A stretch of 64,000 nucleotides of DNA from NCBI RefSeq assembly GCF_026627505.1, contig NZ_JAPNLK010000032.1, positions 1-64,000 of the forward strand, read 5' to 3'. The notes beneath the pieces were generated by a model. That model did not search any database and was not told the origin of the DNA. It was given only the letters and a program-made list of their open reading frames with translations. The position numbers were made by a program, and so were the translations under genes. This DNA is from Streptomyces sp. H27-H5. GTDB lineage: Bacteria; Actinomycetota; Actinomycetes; Streptomycetales; Streptomycetaceae. Each line of letters begins with the position of its first letter. Position 1 is the first letter of the stretch. Positions 40,922 to 49,809 of this stretch are shown one piece after another.

Positions 40922-43900
40922 CCGACTCAGCAGGCCGCCCCCCGGCAGACGCCGGACGCGCAGAGCGCCTGGCCCGGCTCACTCCGGAACAGCGCGCCAG
41001 GTTCGAGGCACGTACCCGCGGGAACACCGCCGGGCAGAGCGTGCCGGTCGCCGCACCGGTGACACCGCGGCGGCCCTCGGACGTTCCCGCGCCGCTCTCC
41101 TTCGGCCAGGAACGACTGTGGTTCCTCGATCAACTCACTCCGGGGCTCGGGGTGTTCAACGAGTACGTGGCCCTGCGGCTGACCGGTCCGCTGGACCGGG
41201 CGGCGCTGGACGCGGCGCTGAACGGCCTGGTGGTCCGACACGAGGCGCTGCGCACCGTCGTCGACCCCTCGGGCGAGCGGCCGATGCAGCGGGTCCTGGA
41301 CCCGGCTCCGGTCTCGGGTCCGGGTTCGGAGCCGGTGCTCACGGTGGTGGACCTCGATCCCGGTGTGGCCGGCGGGATCGACGCCGCCGAGCGGGAGGCG
41401 GCCGAGCGGGAGGCCCGCCGGCCCTTCGACCTGGAGGGCGAGCGACTCTTCCGGGCCCTGTTGATCCGCTCCGCCCCGGACCGCGCCCTGCTGGTCGTGG
41501 TCAACCACCACATCGTGGGCGACGCCTGGTCGCGCGCCGTCCTGGTGGAGGAGTTGTGCGCGGGCTACCGCGCGTTCCGTGACGGCCGGCCGGGCGGCGC
41601 CGGCGGCCCGCAGGGCGGGCCCGAGCCGCTGGCCGTCCAGTACGGCGACTGGGCCGCACGGCAGCGCGTCGAGCTCACCGACGAGGCGCTGGCGCGGCCG
41701 CTCGACTACTGGCGCGAGCGGCTCGCCGACGCCCCGCCGCTGCTCTCCCTGGCCACCGACCGTCTTCGCCCCGCCACCCCCTCGCACCGCGGCGGTCGGG
41801 TGCACCTCACCCTGGACCGGGAGCTGACGGAGGGCATCGAGGAGGCCGCCCGACAGGCCCGGGCGACGCCGTTCATGGTGACGCTGGCCGCCTGGCAGGC
41901 GGTGCTGATGCGGCACTCCGGGCAGCAGGACGTGGTCGTCGGCGTGCCCACGGCCGGTCGGGACCGTCCGGAACTGGGCGGCATGGTCGGCATGTTCATC
42001 AACACCCTGGTGATGCGCACCGACCTGGCCGGGGACCCCACGTTCGGTGAGCTCGTCGGTCGGGCGCGGGAGACCGCGCTGGGCGCCCTCGCCCACGCCG
42101 AGGTGCCCTTCGAGCGTCTGGTCCGCGATCTCAGCCCGGACCGCGACCTGAGCCACGCGCCGCTCTACCAGGTGCAGTTCGGCTACCGGAACGTGCCCGC
42201 GCCCACGATCTCGCTGCCCGACGTGGCCGTCGAACTCGTCGACCTGGACAACGGGCTGTGCCGCACCGACCTCAGCCTCGAACTCGCCCGCTCGGGAGAC
42301 GTCACCACCGGCGTCTGCGAGTTCAGCGCCGACCTGTTCGACGCGGACACCGTGCGGTCCTACACCGAGACCCTGGAACGCGTCCTGCGGCGCGGTACGG
42401 CCGACCCTTCGCTGCCGCTCTCCGGGCTGCTGGCGCTCACTCCCGCCGAGGAGGCTCTGTCGGCGCTCGCCGGCGACGGCGGACCGCTGCCCGCGGACGC
42501 CGAGGACGTGCTCGTGTCCCTCGCCCGCGCCGTGCGCGAACGGCCTGACGCGCCCGCCCTGTTGTCGGGGTCGGACCCCGACGGGCCGGCGCTCGCCTAC
42601 GGCGCGCTCGACGCGCGGATCGAGGAGATCCGGGCCCGGCTGCTGGCCGCGGGCGTCCGTCCCGGGGACCGGGTCGGCGTCTGTCTGCGGCGCGGCGCCG
42701 ATCTCGTCGCCGCGCTGTTCGCCGTGCTCCGGACGGGAGCCGCGTACCTGCCGCTCGACCCCGGGTATCCGGCGGAGCGGATCCGGTTCGTCCTGGAGGA
42801 CGCCACCCCCTCGGCCGTGCTGGTGCACGCCGGCACCCGGGACGTCGTGCCGTCCGGGGCGCCGCTGCTCGACCTCGACGCGGCCGACACGGACACCGGG
42901 GCGCCCGCGCCCGTCGCCGACGGCGGGTCGCACGACCCCGAGGCTCCCGCGTACGTCATCCACACGTCGGGCTCCACCGGCAGGCCCAAGGGCGTGGTGG
43001 TGCTCCGGCGCAACCTCACGGCGTTCCTCGCGGCGATGGACCGGATCGTCACGGGCCGGGACGACGCGCGGGCAGCCGCCGGGGCGGACACCGAGCCGAT
43101 CACCTGGCTCGCCGTCACCAGCGTCTCCTTCGACATCTCCGTGCTGGAGCTGCTGTGGACGATCAGCCGCGGCCACCGGGTGGTCGTGAGCCCCGACGCG
43201 GGGACCTCCGCGGTCGTCGCACGCCGGGCCGCCGGGCCGGCGCCGACCGCGGTCGCGCCCGCCGTCGTACCGGAGTTCAGCCTCTTCTACTTCTCCAGCG
43301 ACTCCGAGGCGCACGCCCCGGGGCCGGCCCAGTACCGGCTCCTCATGGAGGGCGCCCGGTTCGCCGACACCCACGGCTTCAGCTCCGTGTGGCTGCCGGA
43401 GCGGCACTTCCACGCGTTCGGCGGGTCCTATCCGGCGCCGTCGGTGCTGGCCGCCGCCCTGGCGCAGAGCACCGAACGGATCGGGATCCGGGCCGGCAGC
43501 GTGGTGCTGCCGCTGCACCATCCCGTCCGGGTCGCGGAGGAGTGGTCGGTCGTCGACAACCTCTCCGCGGGCCGGGTCGGGCTGTCCTTCGCCTCCGGTT
43601 GGCACGTGGACGACTTCGTCCTCGCCAAGGACGCCTACGACGACCGGCAGAAGCTCATGGTCGAGGGCATCGACGAGGTGCGGCGGCTGTGGCGCGGCGA
43701 CCGGGTCGCCTTCGAGGGGCCCTCGGGGCGGAGCGTGGACGTGGCGGTCATGCCGCGTCCGGTCCAGCCGGAACTGCCCTTCTGGCTCACCTCGTCCGGC
43801 AACCCCGAGACCTGCCGCAAGGCCGGCGAGATCGGCGCGCGGCTGCTCACGCACCTGCTCGGCCAGAGCGTCGAGGAGCTGACCGAGCGGATCGCGATCT

Positions 43901-46900
43901 ACCGCGAGGCCTGGCGGAACGCCGGTCACGCGGGTGAGCCGCACGTGACGCTGATGCTGCACACCTTCGTCGGCGACGACGCCGAGGACGTGCGGGCACA
44001 CGCCCGACAGCCGTTCCGCGACTACCTGCGGTCCTCCGTCGGGCTGATCGAGAAGATGGCGGCCACCCTCGGCATCGACGTCCGCGCCGACGACTTCAGC
44101 GCCGACGACCAGGAGGCCCTGCTCGACCACGCGGCGGCCCGCTACCTCACGGACGGCTCCTTCATCGGAACCGTCGAGGACCGCCTGCCCCTCCTGGGGC
44201 GGCTCGCGGGCGCGGGCGTCGACGAGGTCGCCTGCCTCGTCGACTTCGGTGTCGACCCCGACGCGGCGCTCCGCGCGCTCACCGGCCTGGCCGCGCTGCG
44301 CGAGACGGCGCTGCACCGCCGCGACGCGGTACCCGCGACGGAGTCGGAGGGCGGGCGCCTCACGGACGTCGAGGAGGTCCCGCTCACCTCGCTGATCCGC
44401 GCCCACGGTGTGACCCATCTCCAGTGCACCCCGTCGTTGGCGCGCGTCCTGCTGGACGAACCGGACGCCGGGGCGCTCGGCGGGCTGCGCCGGCTCCTCC
44501 TCGGCGGGGAGCCCCTGGACGCGGACCTCGCGCGCCGGTTGCACGAGCACCTCACCGGCACGCTGCTGAACATGTACGGGCCGACCGAGACCACCGTGTG
44601 GTCCACCAGCGATACCGTGGACCCGGTGCGGGGCGCCGTCACCATCGGCCGCCCCGTCGCCGGGACGACCGTACGGGTCCTGGACGAACACGGCCGCCGC
44701 ACGCCCGTCGGCGTGCCCGGCGAGCTGTACATCGGCGGCGCGGGCGTGACCGCGGGCTACCTCGGGCGCCCGGAACTCACGGCCGAACGCTTCGTGGCGG
44801 ACCCCGCCGCGGCGTCCAGCTCCGACGGCGCCGGATCGGCCGTCGCCCGCCTGTACCGCACGGGTGACGTCGTCCGGGTGCGGCCCGACGGCCGGTTGGA
44901 GTACCTGGCCCGCAACGACGACCAGCTCAAGATCCGCGGTTTCCGGATCGAGGCCGGCGAGGTCGAGGCGGCGCTGACCGCCGTGCCCGGCGTCCGCCAG
45001 AGCGTGGTGACCGCGCACGGGATCGGCACCGCCCGGGCGTCCCTGATCGGGTACGTGGTGCCCGACTCCCCGGACTCCCCTCCGGCGGCCGCCGACCTGC
45101 GTGCCGCGCTGGCCGCCCGGCTGCCCGCCTTCCTCGTTCCCTCGCGGTTCGTCGTGCTGGACGCGCTGCCGTTGACGAGCAACGGCAAGGTGGACCGGGG
45201 CGCGCTGCCGGCGCCCGACACGGACCGCGCCGTCGGCGGCGCGTACGTCGCGCCCTCCACCCCGACCGAGAAGCGGATCGCGGCCATCTGGCAGCAGGCC
45301 CTCGGGATCGAACGGGTCGGCGTCCACGACGACTTCTTCGAGCTGGGCGGCCACTCGCTGCTCGCCACCCAGGTCGTCGCCGGGATCAGGCGCGCGTTCT
45401 CGACCCGGCTCCCGCTGCGCACCCTGTTCGAGGCGCCGACCGTCTCGGCCCTGGCCCGCGGCGTGGACGCGCGGGCGGACGGCGCCGCCGACGGCGCGGA
45501 GCCGTCGGAGCGGCCGGCGGCGCTGCTGCCGGACCCGGCGACCCGCCACGAACCGTTCCCCCTCACCGAGGTGCAGCGCGCCTATTGGATCGGCCGCAGC
45601 GGCGCCGTCGGCGGAGACGTGTCCTGCCACCTGTTCGTCGAGCTCGATGTCGACGACGTGGACCTGGACCGCCTCGAAGGCGCCTGGCGGTCCCTCGTCC
45701 GGCGCCACGACGCCCTGCGCCTGGTCGTCGACACGGACGGCACCCAGCGCATCCTCCCCGAGGTGCCCGACTACCGCATCGAGCGCGCCGACCTGCGCGA
45801 GCTGCCGGCCGCCGAGCGCGAGGCACGTTTGACGGCGATCCGCGACACGATGTCCCACCACGTGCTGCCCGCCGAGACCTGGCCGCTTTTCCAGATCCGG
45901 GCGAGCCACACCGACGGGGGCGCGGCCCGGCTGCACTTCAGCATCGACACGCTCATCGCGGACGGTGGCAGCGTCCAGATCCTGCTGCGCGAGCTGCTCG
46001 CCGTCTACCGGGGCGAACTCGTCCCGCACGCGATGGAGTTGTCCTTCCGCGACTACGTCATGGCCGAGCAGGCCCGACGCACGGGGCCCGGGCACGAGCG
46101 TGACCTCGCCTACTGGCGCGAGCGGCTGGACACCCTGCCGCCGGCGCCCCCGCTGCCGCTCGTCAAGCAGCTCGGGGAACTGGCCGAGACCCGGTTCCGG
46201 CGGCGCGAGGCGCACCTCCCGGCCGAGCTGTGGTCCCGGCTCAAGGCACGGGCCGCCGCCGCCCGGATCACTCCGTCGGCGCTCGCCCTGGCCGCGTACG
46301 CCACCGTGCTCGGCACCTGGTCGTCCAGCGACCGCTTCACCCTCAACCTGACCCTCTTCAACCGGGTCGGCGACCATCCCGAACTGGGCACGCTGGTCGG
46401 CGACTTCACCGCACTCAGCCTGCTGGAGGTGGACCGCGCGACCAGCGGCACCTTCGAGGAGCGGGCGCGCGCCCTCCAGGAGCGGCTCTGGGAGGACCTG
46501 GACCACCAGCTCGTCAGCGGCGTGCGCGTGGCCGGCGAACTGGCCCGCCGGCGCGGGGTGGCCGCGGCGGCCATGCCCGTCGTGTTCACCAGCGAACTCG
46601 GCGCGGCCGACGCCGGCGGCACCCCGCCGGCCGGGCTCGGAGCGCGGGTCGCGCACACCATCACCCAGACCCCGCAGGTCTGGCTCGACCACCAGATCAG
46701 CGAGGACGAGGGCCGGCTTCGGCTCACCTGGGACGCGGTGGAGGCGCTGTTCGCACCGGGGACGCTGGACGACATGTTCGGCGCGTACACCGGGCTGCTG
46801 ACCGCGCTCGCGACGGACACCGACGCCTGGGACGACCCGCATCGCGAGGTGCTCCCCGACGACCAGGCCGCCCGGTACCGGGAGCTCAACGCCACCGACG

Positions 46901-49743
46901 GACCGCTCCCGGACGGCCTGCTGCACGAGCCGTTCCTCGACCGGGCCCACCGCTCGCCCGGCCGTACCGCGGTGATCGCGGCGAACGGGACCCTCACCTA
47001 CGGCGCGTTGGAGGAGGCCTCCCGGGCCGTCGCCCACGCCCTTCGCGCGGCCGGGGTCCACCCCGGCGACCTGGTCGGGGTGGTCGCGGACCGGGGCTGG
47101 GAACAGATCGCCTCGGCCATCGGCGTGCTCCGCATCGGGGCGGCCTACCTCCCGCTGGACGACGGCCTGCCGGCGGCCCGCATCGCCGGTTCGCTGCGGC
47201 ACGCGGGGGCCTCGGCCCTGCTCGTGCCCCCGGCCGCGTCCGTCCACGAGCGCGTCCCGGACGGCGTCGCCGTCGTCCGCTTCGACGAGGCGCTCGCGTC
47301 CGCCGGCCGCGACGCGGTGCTCGAACCGGTGGCGACGGATCCCCGCGACCTCGCGTACGTGATCTACACCTCGGGTTCGACCGGGGACCCCAAGGGCGTG
47401 ATGACCGATCACCGGGGCGCCCTGAACACCGTCGTCGACATCAACGAGCGCTTCGGGGTGACCTCCGAGGACCGGGTGTTCGGGCTGTCCTCGCTCGGCT
47501 TCGACCTGTCCGTGTACGACCTCTTCGGCACGTTCGCCGCGGGCGCCACCCTGGTGCTGGCGGGACCCGACGAGGACCGCGACCCGGTGCGCTGGAACCG
47601 GCTCGTCGGCGAGCACGGCGTCACCGTCTGGAACTCCGTGCCCGCGCTGATGGAGATGCTGCTCGCCCACACGGCGGGCAACGGCGCGGCCACCGCCGAG
47701 AGCCTGCGCCTGGTCATGCTCAGCGGGGACTGGATCCCGGTGGGCATGCCCGACCAGGTCCGGGAGGTCGCCCCGAAGGCGCGGGTCGTCAGTCTCGGCG
47801 GCGCCACCGAGGCGTCCATCTGGTCGGTGCTGCATCCGATCGACCGCGTCGACCCGGACCGGTCGAGCATCCCGTACGGGCGGCCGATGCGGAACCAGAC
47901 GATGTACGTCCTGGACGAGGCGTTCCGGCTGCGTCCCACCGGACTGCCCGGCGCCCTGTTCATCGGCGGCGCGGGGCTGGCCGCGGGCTACCGCAACGCG
48001 CCGGAGCTGACCGCGCGGGCGTTCCCCACGCACCCCGTGACCGGGGAGCGGCTCTACCGCACGGGCGACCTGGCCCGTCTGTTGCCCGACGGCGACCTGG
48101 AGTTCCTCGGCCGGCAGGACTCGCAGGTGAAGGTGCGCGGCATGCGCATCGAACTGGGCGAGATCGAGGCGGCCCTGGTGCGCACCGACGGGGTGCGCGA
48201 GGCCGCGGCGCTGGTCGAGGGCCACGGCACGGCCGCCCGTCTCGCGGCCTACGTGGTCCGTGAGGCGGCGCGCGCGGTCGCCGATCCGGCGGCGCGGCCG
48301 TCGGACACCGGGACGGAGCCCGGCGCGTCGGGGGTCTTCGGAGCCGAGCAGGCCCGTCTGCTGGAACGGCGGTTGAGCCAGCCCGGCCGCCGCGCCGACC
48401 TCGCGGGCCGTGAGATCCTCCCGTTCGTCCTGCCCGCCGACACCCTCGCCCTGCGGGCGTCGGCGGCCGGTCGGGGCGCGGCCGGCTCCTTCGGCGCCGG
48501 CCCCGTGCCCGCGGCCGACGTGTACGCGCTGCTGACGGCGCTCGCCCGACAGGACGACGACGGTGTGCCCCGGTACGCCTTCGGCTCGGCGGGCGGCCTG
48601 TACCCCGTGCAGACCTACCTCGCGGTGGCGCCGGGCAGGGTCACCGGGATCCCGGCGGGCGTGTACTACCTCGACCCCGCGGGCCCGGCCCTGGTCTCGC
48701 TGGAGAGCGGTCCGGACGCCGGTCGGGCGCTGGACCCGGCACTGTTCTCCGAGGCCAACCGGGCGCTCGTGGCGGGCGCCGGGTTCGGGATCTTCCTCGT
48801 CGCCCGCGACCGCGCGGTGACACCGGTGTACGGCGAGCTGTCCGACAGGTTCTGCCTGTTGGAGGCCGGTGCGATGGCGCAACTGCTGCGTCAGCGGGCC
48901 GCCGACTGTCGTCTCGGGCTCTGTCCGATCGGTGACGTGCACGCGGAGCCGCTGCGCGCGCTGTTGCGGTTGGAGGAGGACCAGAGCGTCCTGCACACCC
49001 TGGTGGGCGGCCTGCCCTCGGGCGCCCCGGCCTCGGCCTCCGGGCCGGCGGACGACGCGCACGACTGGGCACTGGCGCTGCGCGCCGAACTGGCCGCGCG
49101 GCTGCCGGGGTACATGGTGCCGCAGCGGGTCCGGGTGATCGAGGCGCTGCCGCTGTCGGCGAACGGGAAGGTGGACCGCAAGGCACTGGCCGCGCGGTCG
49201 GCCGCACCGATGGCGACCCCGCCGGAGGTGGCCGCACCGGTCACGGCCGCGGCGGCCCCGGCCCCCGTGGAGCGGGCCGTGCTGGTGGCGCGTTCGACGG
49301 GCAGCACCATCGACCGGCTCGTCGCGCTGTGGCGGGAGGTTCTGGAGGGGCAGGAGTTGGGCATCGACACGAACTTCTTCGAGTCGGGCGCCACGTCCAT
49401 CCACCTCGTCCGCGTCCAGCGCCGGGTCACCGAGGAGTTCGGCCGGGAGGTGTCGGTGGTCGAGATGTTCGACCGGCCGACGATCCGCCACCTCGCCGAC
49501 CTGCTCGACCGGCCGGAGGCCGACCCTGCGCCGGTGCGTCCCGTGACGCGTCCGGCCGATCCGGAGGCCGTCGCCGAACCGCCCACCGTCACCGACCGCA
49601 CCACCGGCAATACCGGCACCACGGGCACCACCGGCACCACCGGCACCACCGCCGACGAGTCGGTCACCGACCGCAGGCAGCACCACGAGAGGCGCCGCGC
49701 CGCCCGCCGGCGAGGCGGCTCCGGCACCTCGCCGGCCAACTGA
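40918..49743 (+). CDS. NRPS with embedded monooxygenase and oxidase: C-A(MOx)-T-Cy-A(Ox)-T
   Basis: 2941 residues, GTG 40918. A 55-residue N-terminal tail may dock to the PKS. C about 59-500 (HHIVGDA at 197). First A about 540-1430, split after its A4 region (FDISVLELL) by a luciferase-like FMN monooxygenase of about 355 residues (about 785-1140; begins EFSLFYFSSDSE). The A fold resumes at about 1155. T Ser1480. Heterocyclisation domain about 1547-1985 with Asp1677-x4-Asp1682-x2-Ser1685 and TQTPQVWLDHQ. Second A about 2010-2755 with a nitroreductase/McbC-like oxidase of about 230 residues (about 2475-2705) before motif A10. T Ser2827 in a variant SGATS. Codes DILQLGMVWK (Gly) and DLYNMSLIWK (Cys) are both clear. 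It should add an alpha-oxidised glycine, then a thiazole. Confidence 0.95.
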   Translation: MTDSAGRPPADAGRAERLARLTPEQRARFEARTRGNTAGQSVPVAAPVTPRRPSDVPAPLSFGQERLWFLDQLTPGLGVFNEYVALRLTGPLDRAALDAALNGLVVRHEALRTVVDPSGERPMQRVLDPAPVSGPGSEPVLTVVDLDPGVAGGIDAAEREAAEREARRPFDLEGERLFRALLIRSAPDRALLVVVNHHIVGDAWSRAVLVEELCAGYRAFRDGRPGGAGGPQGGPEPLAVQYGDWAARQRVELTDEALARPLDYWRERLADAPPLLSLATDRLRPATPSHRGGRVHLTLDRELTEGIEEAARQARATPFMVTLAAWQAVLMRHSGQQDVVVGVPTAGRDRPELGGMVGMFINTLVMRTDLAGDPTFGELVGRARETALGALAHAEVPFERLVRDLSPDRDLSHAPLYQVQFGYRNVPAPTISLPDVAVELVDLDNGLCRTDLSLELARSGDVTTGVCEFSADLFDADTVRSYTETLERVLRRGTADPSLPLSGLLALTPAEEALSALAGDGGPLPADAEDVLVSLARAVRERPDAPALLSGSDPDGPALAYGALDARIEEIRARLLAAGVRPGDRVGVCLRRGADLVAALFAVLRTGAAYLPLDPGYPAERIRFVLEDATPSAVLVHAGTRDVVPSGAPLLDLDAADTDTGAPAPVADGGSHDPEAPAYVIHTSGSTGRPKGVVVLRRNLTAFLAAMDRIVTGRDDARAAAGADTEPITWLAVTSVSFDISVLELLWTISRGHRVVVSPDAGTSAVVARRAAGPAPTAVAPAVVPEFSLFYFSSDSEAHAPGPAQYRLLMEGARFADTHGFSSVWLPERHFHAFGGSYPAPSVLAAALAQSTERIGIRAGSVVLPLHHPVRVAEEWSVVDNLSAGRVGLSFASGWHVDDFVLAKDAYDDRQKLMVEGIDEVRRLWRGDRVAFEGPSGRSVDVAVMPRPVQPELPFWLTSSGNPETCRKAGEIGARLLTHLLGQSVEELTERIAIYREAWRNAGHAGEPHVTLMLHTFVGDDAEDVRAHARQPFRDYLRSSVGLIEKMAATLGIDVRADDFSADDQEALLDHAAARYLTDGSFIGTVEDRLPLLGRLAGAGVDEVACLVDFGVDPDAALRALTGLAALRETALHRRDAVPATESEGGRLTDVEEVPLTSLIRAHGVTHLQCTPSLARVLLDEPDAGALGGLRRLLLGGEPLDADLARRLHEHLTGTLLNMYGPTETTVWSTSDTVDPVRGAVTIGRPVAGTTVRVLDEHGRRTPVGVPGELYIGGAGVTAGYLGRPELTAERFVADPAAASSSDGAGSAVARLYRTGDVVRVRPDGRLEYLARNDDQLKIRGFRIEAGEVEAALTAVPGVRQSVVTAHGIGTARASLIGYVVPDSPDSPPAAADLRAALAARLPAFLVPSRFVVLDALPLTSNGKVDRGALPAPDTDRAVGGAYVAPSTPTEKRIAAIWQQALGIERVGVHDDFFELGGHSLLATQVVAGIRRAFSTRLPLRTLFEAPTVSALARGVDARADGAADGAEPSERPAALLPDPATRHEPFPLTEVQRAYWIGRSGAVGGDVSCHLFVELDVDDVDLDRLEGAWRSLVRRHDALRLVVDTDGTQRILPEVPDYRIERADLRELPAAEREARLTAIRDTMSHHVLPAETWPLFQIRASHTDGGAARLHFSIDTLIADGGSVQILLRELLAVYRGELVPHAMELSFRDYVMAEQARRTGPGHERDLAYWRERLDTLPPAPPLPLVKQLGELAETRFRRREAHLPAELWSRLKARAAAARITPSALALAAYATVLGTWSSSDRFTLNLTLFNRVGDHPELGTLVGDFTALSLLEVDRATSGTFEERARALQERLWEDLDHQLVSGVRVAGELARRRGVAAAAMPVVFTSELGAADAGGTPPAGLGARVAHTITQTPQVWLDHQISEDEGRLRLTWDAVEALFAPGTLDDMFGAYTGLLTALATDTDAWDDPHREVLPDDQAARYRELNATDGPLPDGLLHEPFLDRAHRSPGRTAVIAANGTLTYGALEEASRAVAHALRAAGVHPGDLVGVVADRGWEQIASAIGVLRIGAAYLPLDDGLPAARIAGSLRHAGASALLVPPAASVHERVPDGVAVVRFDEALASAGRDAVLEPVATDPRDLAYVIYTSGSTGDPKGVMTDHRGALNTVVDINERFGVTSEDRVFGLSSLGFDLSVYDLFGTFAAGATLVLAGPDEDRDPVRWNRLVGEHGVTVWNSVPALMEMLLAHTAGNGAATAESLRLVMLSGDWIPVGMPDQVREVAPKARVVSLGGATEASIWSVLHPIDRVDPDRSSIPYGRPMRNQTMYVLDEAFRLRPTGLPGALFIGGAGLAAGYRNAPELTARAFPTHPVTGERLYRTGDLARLLPDGDLEFLGRQDSQVKVRGMRIELGEIEAALVRTDGVREAAALVEGHGTAARLAAYVVREAARAVADPAARPSDTGTEPGASGVFGAEQARLLERRLSQPGRRADLAGREILPFVLPADTLALRASAAGRGAAGSFGAGPVPAADVYALLTALARQDDDGVPRYAFGSAGGLYPVQTYLAVAPGRVTGIPAGVYYLDPAGPALVSLESGPDAGRALDPALFSEANRALVAGAGFGIFLVARDRAVTPVYGELSDRFCLLEAGAMAQLLRQRAADCRLGLCPIGDVHAEPLRALLRLEEDQSVLHTLVGGLPSGAPASASGPADDAHDWALALRAELAARLPGYMVPQRVRVIEALPLSANGKVDRKALAARSAAPMATPPEVAAPVTAAAAPAPVERAVLVARSTGSTIDRLVALWREVLEGQELGIDTNFFESGATSIHLVRVQRRVTEEFGREVSVVEMFDRPTIRHLADLLDRPEADPAPVRPVTRPADPEAVAEPPTVTDRTTGNTGTTGTTGTTGTTADESVTDRRQHHERRRAARRRGGSGTSPAN
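49609..49650 (+). repeat. 9-bp coding repeat giving a Thr-Gly-Thr tract
   Basis: Near-identical 9-base units (GGCACCACC type) encode residues 2898-2911 of the NRPS, reading NTGTTGTTGTTGTT, between the last T domain and the stop. It is a low-complexity tail, likely variable in length between strains, and possibly a flexible linker to a docking segment. Confidence 0.85.
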
Positions 49744-49770
49744 GACCGACCGGCACCTCGCCGGTCGGTC
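49744..49770 (+). terminator. Intra-operon hairpin between NRPS and PKS genes
   Basis: 10-bp perfect stem GACCGACCGG / CCGGTCGGTC with a 7-base loop, starting at the base after the TGA at 49741-49743, and 40 bases before the next ATG. Part of it (CCGGCACCTCGCCGG) duplicates 49721-49735 in the coding end. It could attenuate or terminate between the two halves of the operon, or stabilise the upstream message. Confidence 0.6.
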
Positions 49771-49809
49771 CGACCCGCGGCCGAGAACGCCCGAAGGAGA
49801 AGACACCGC

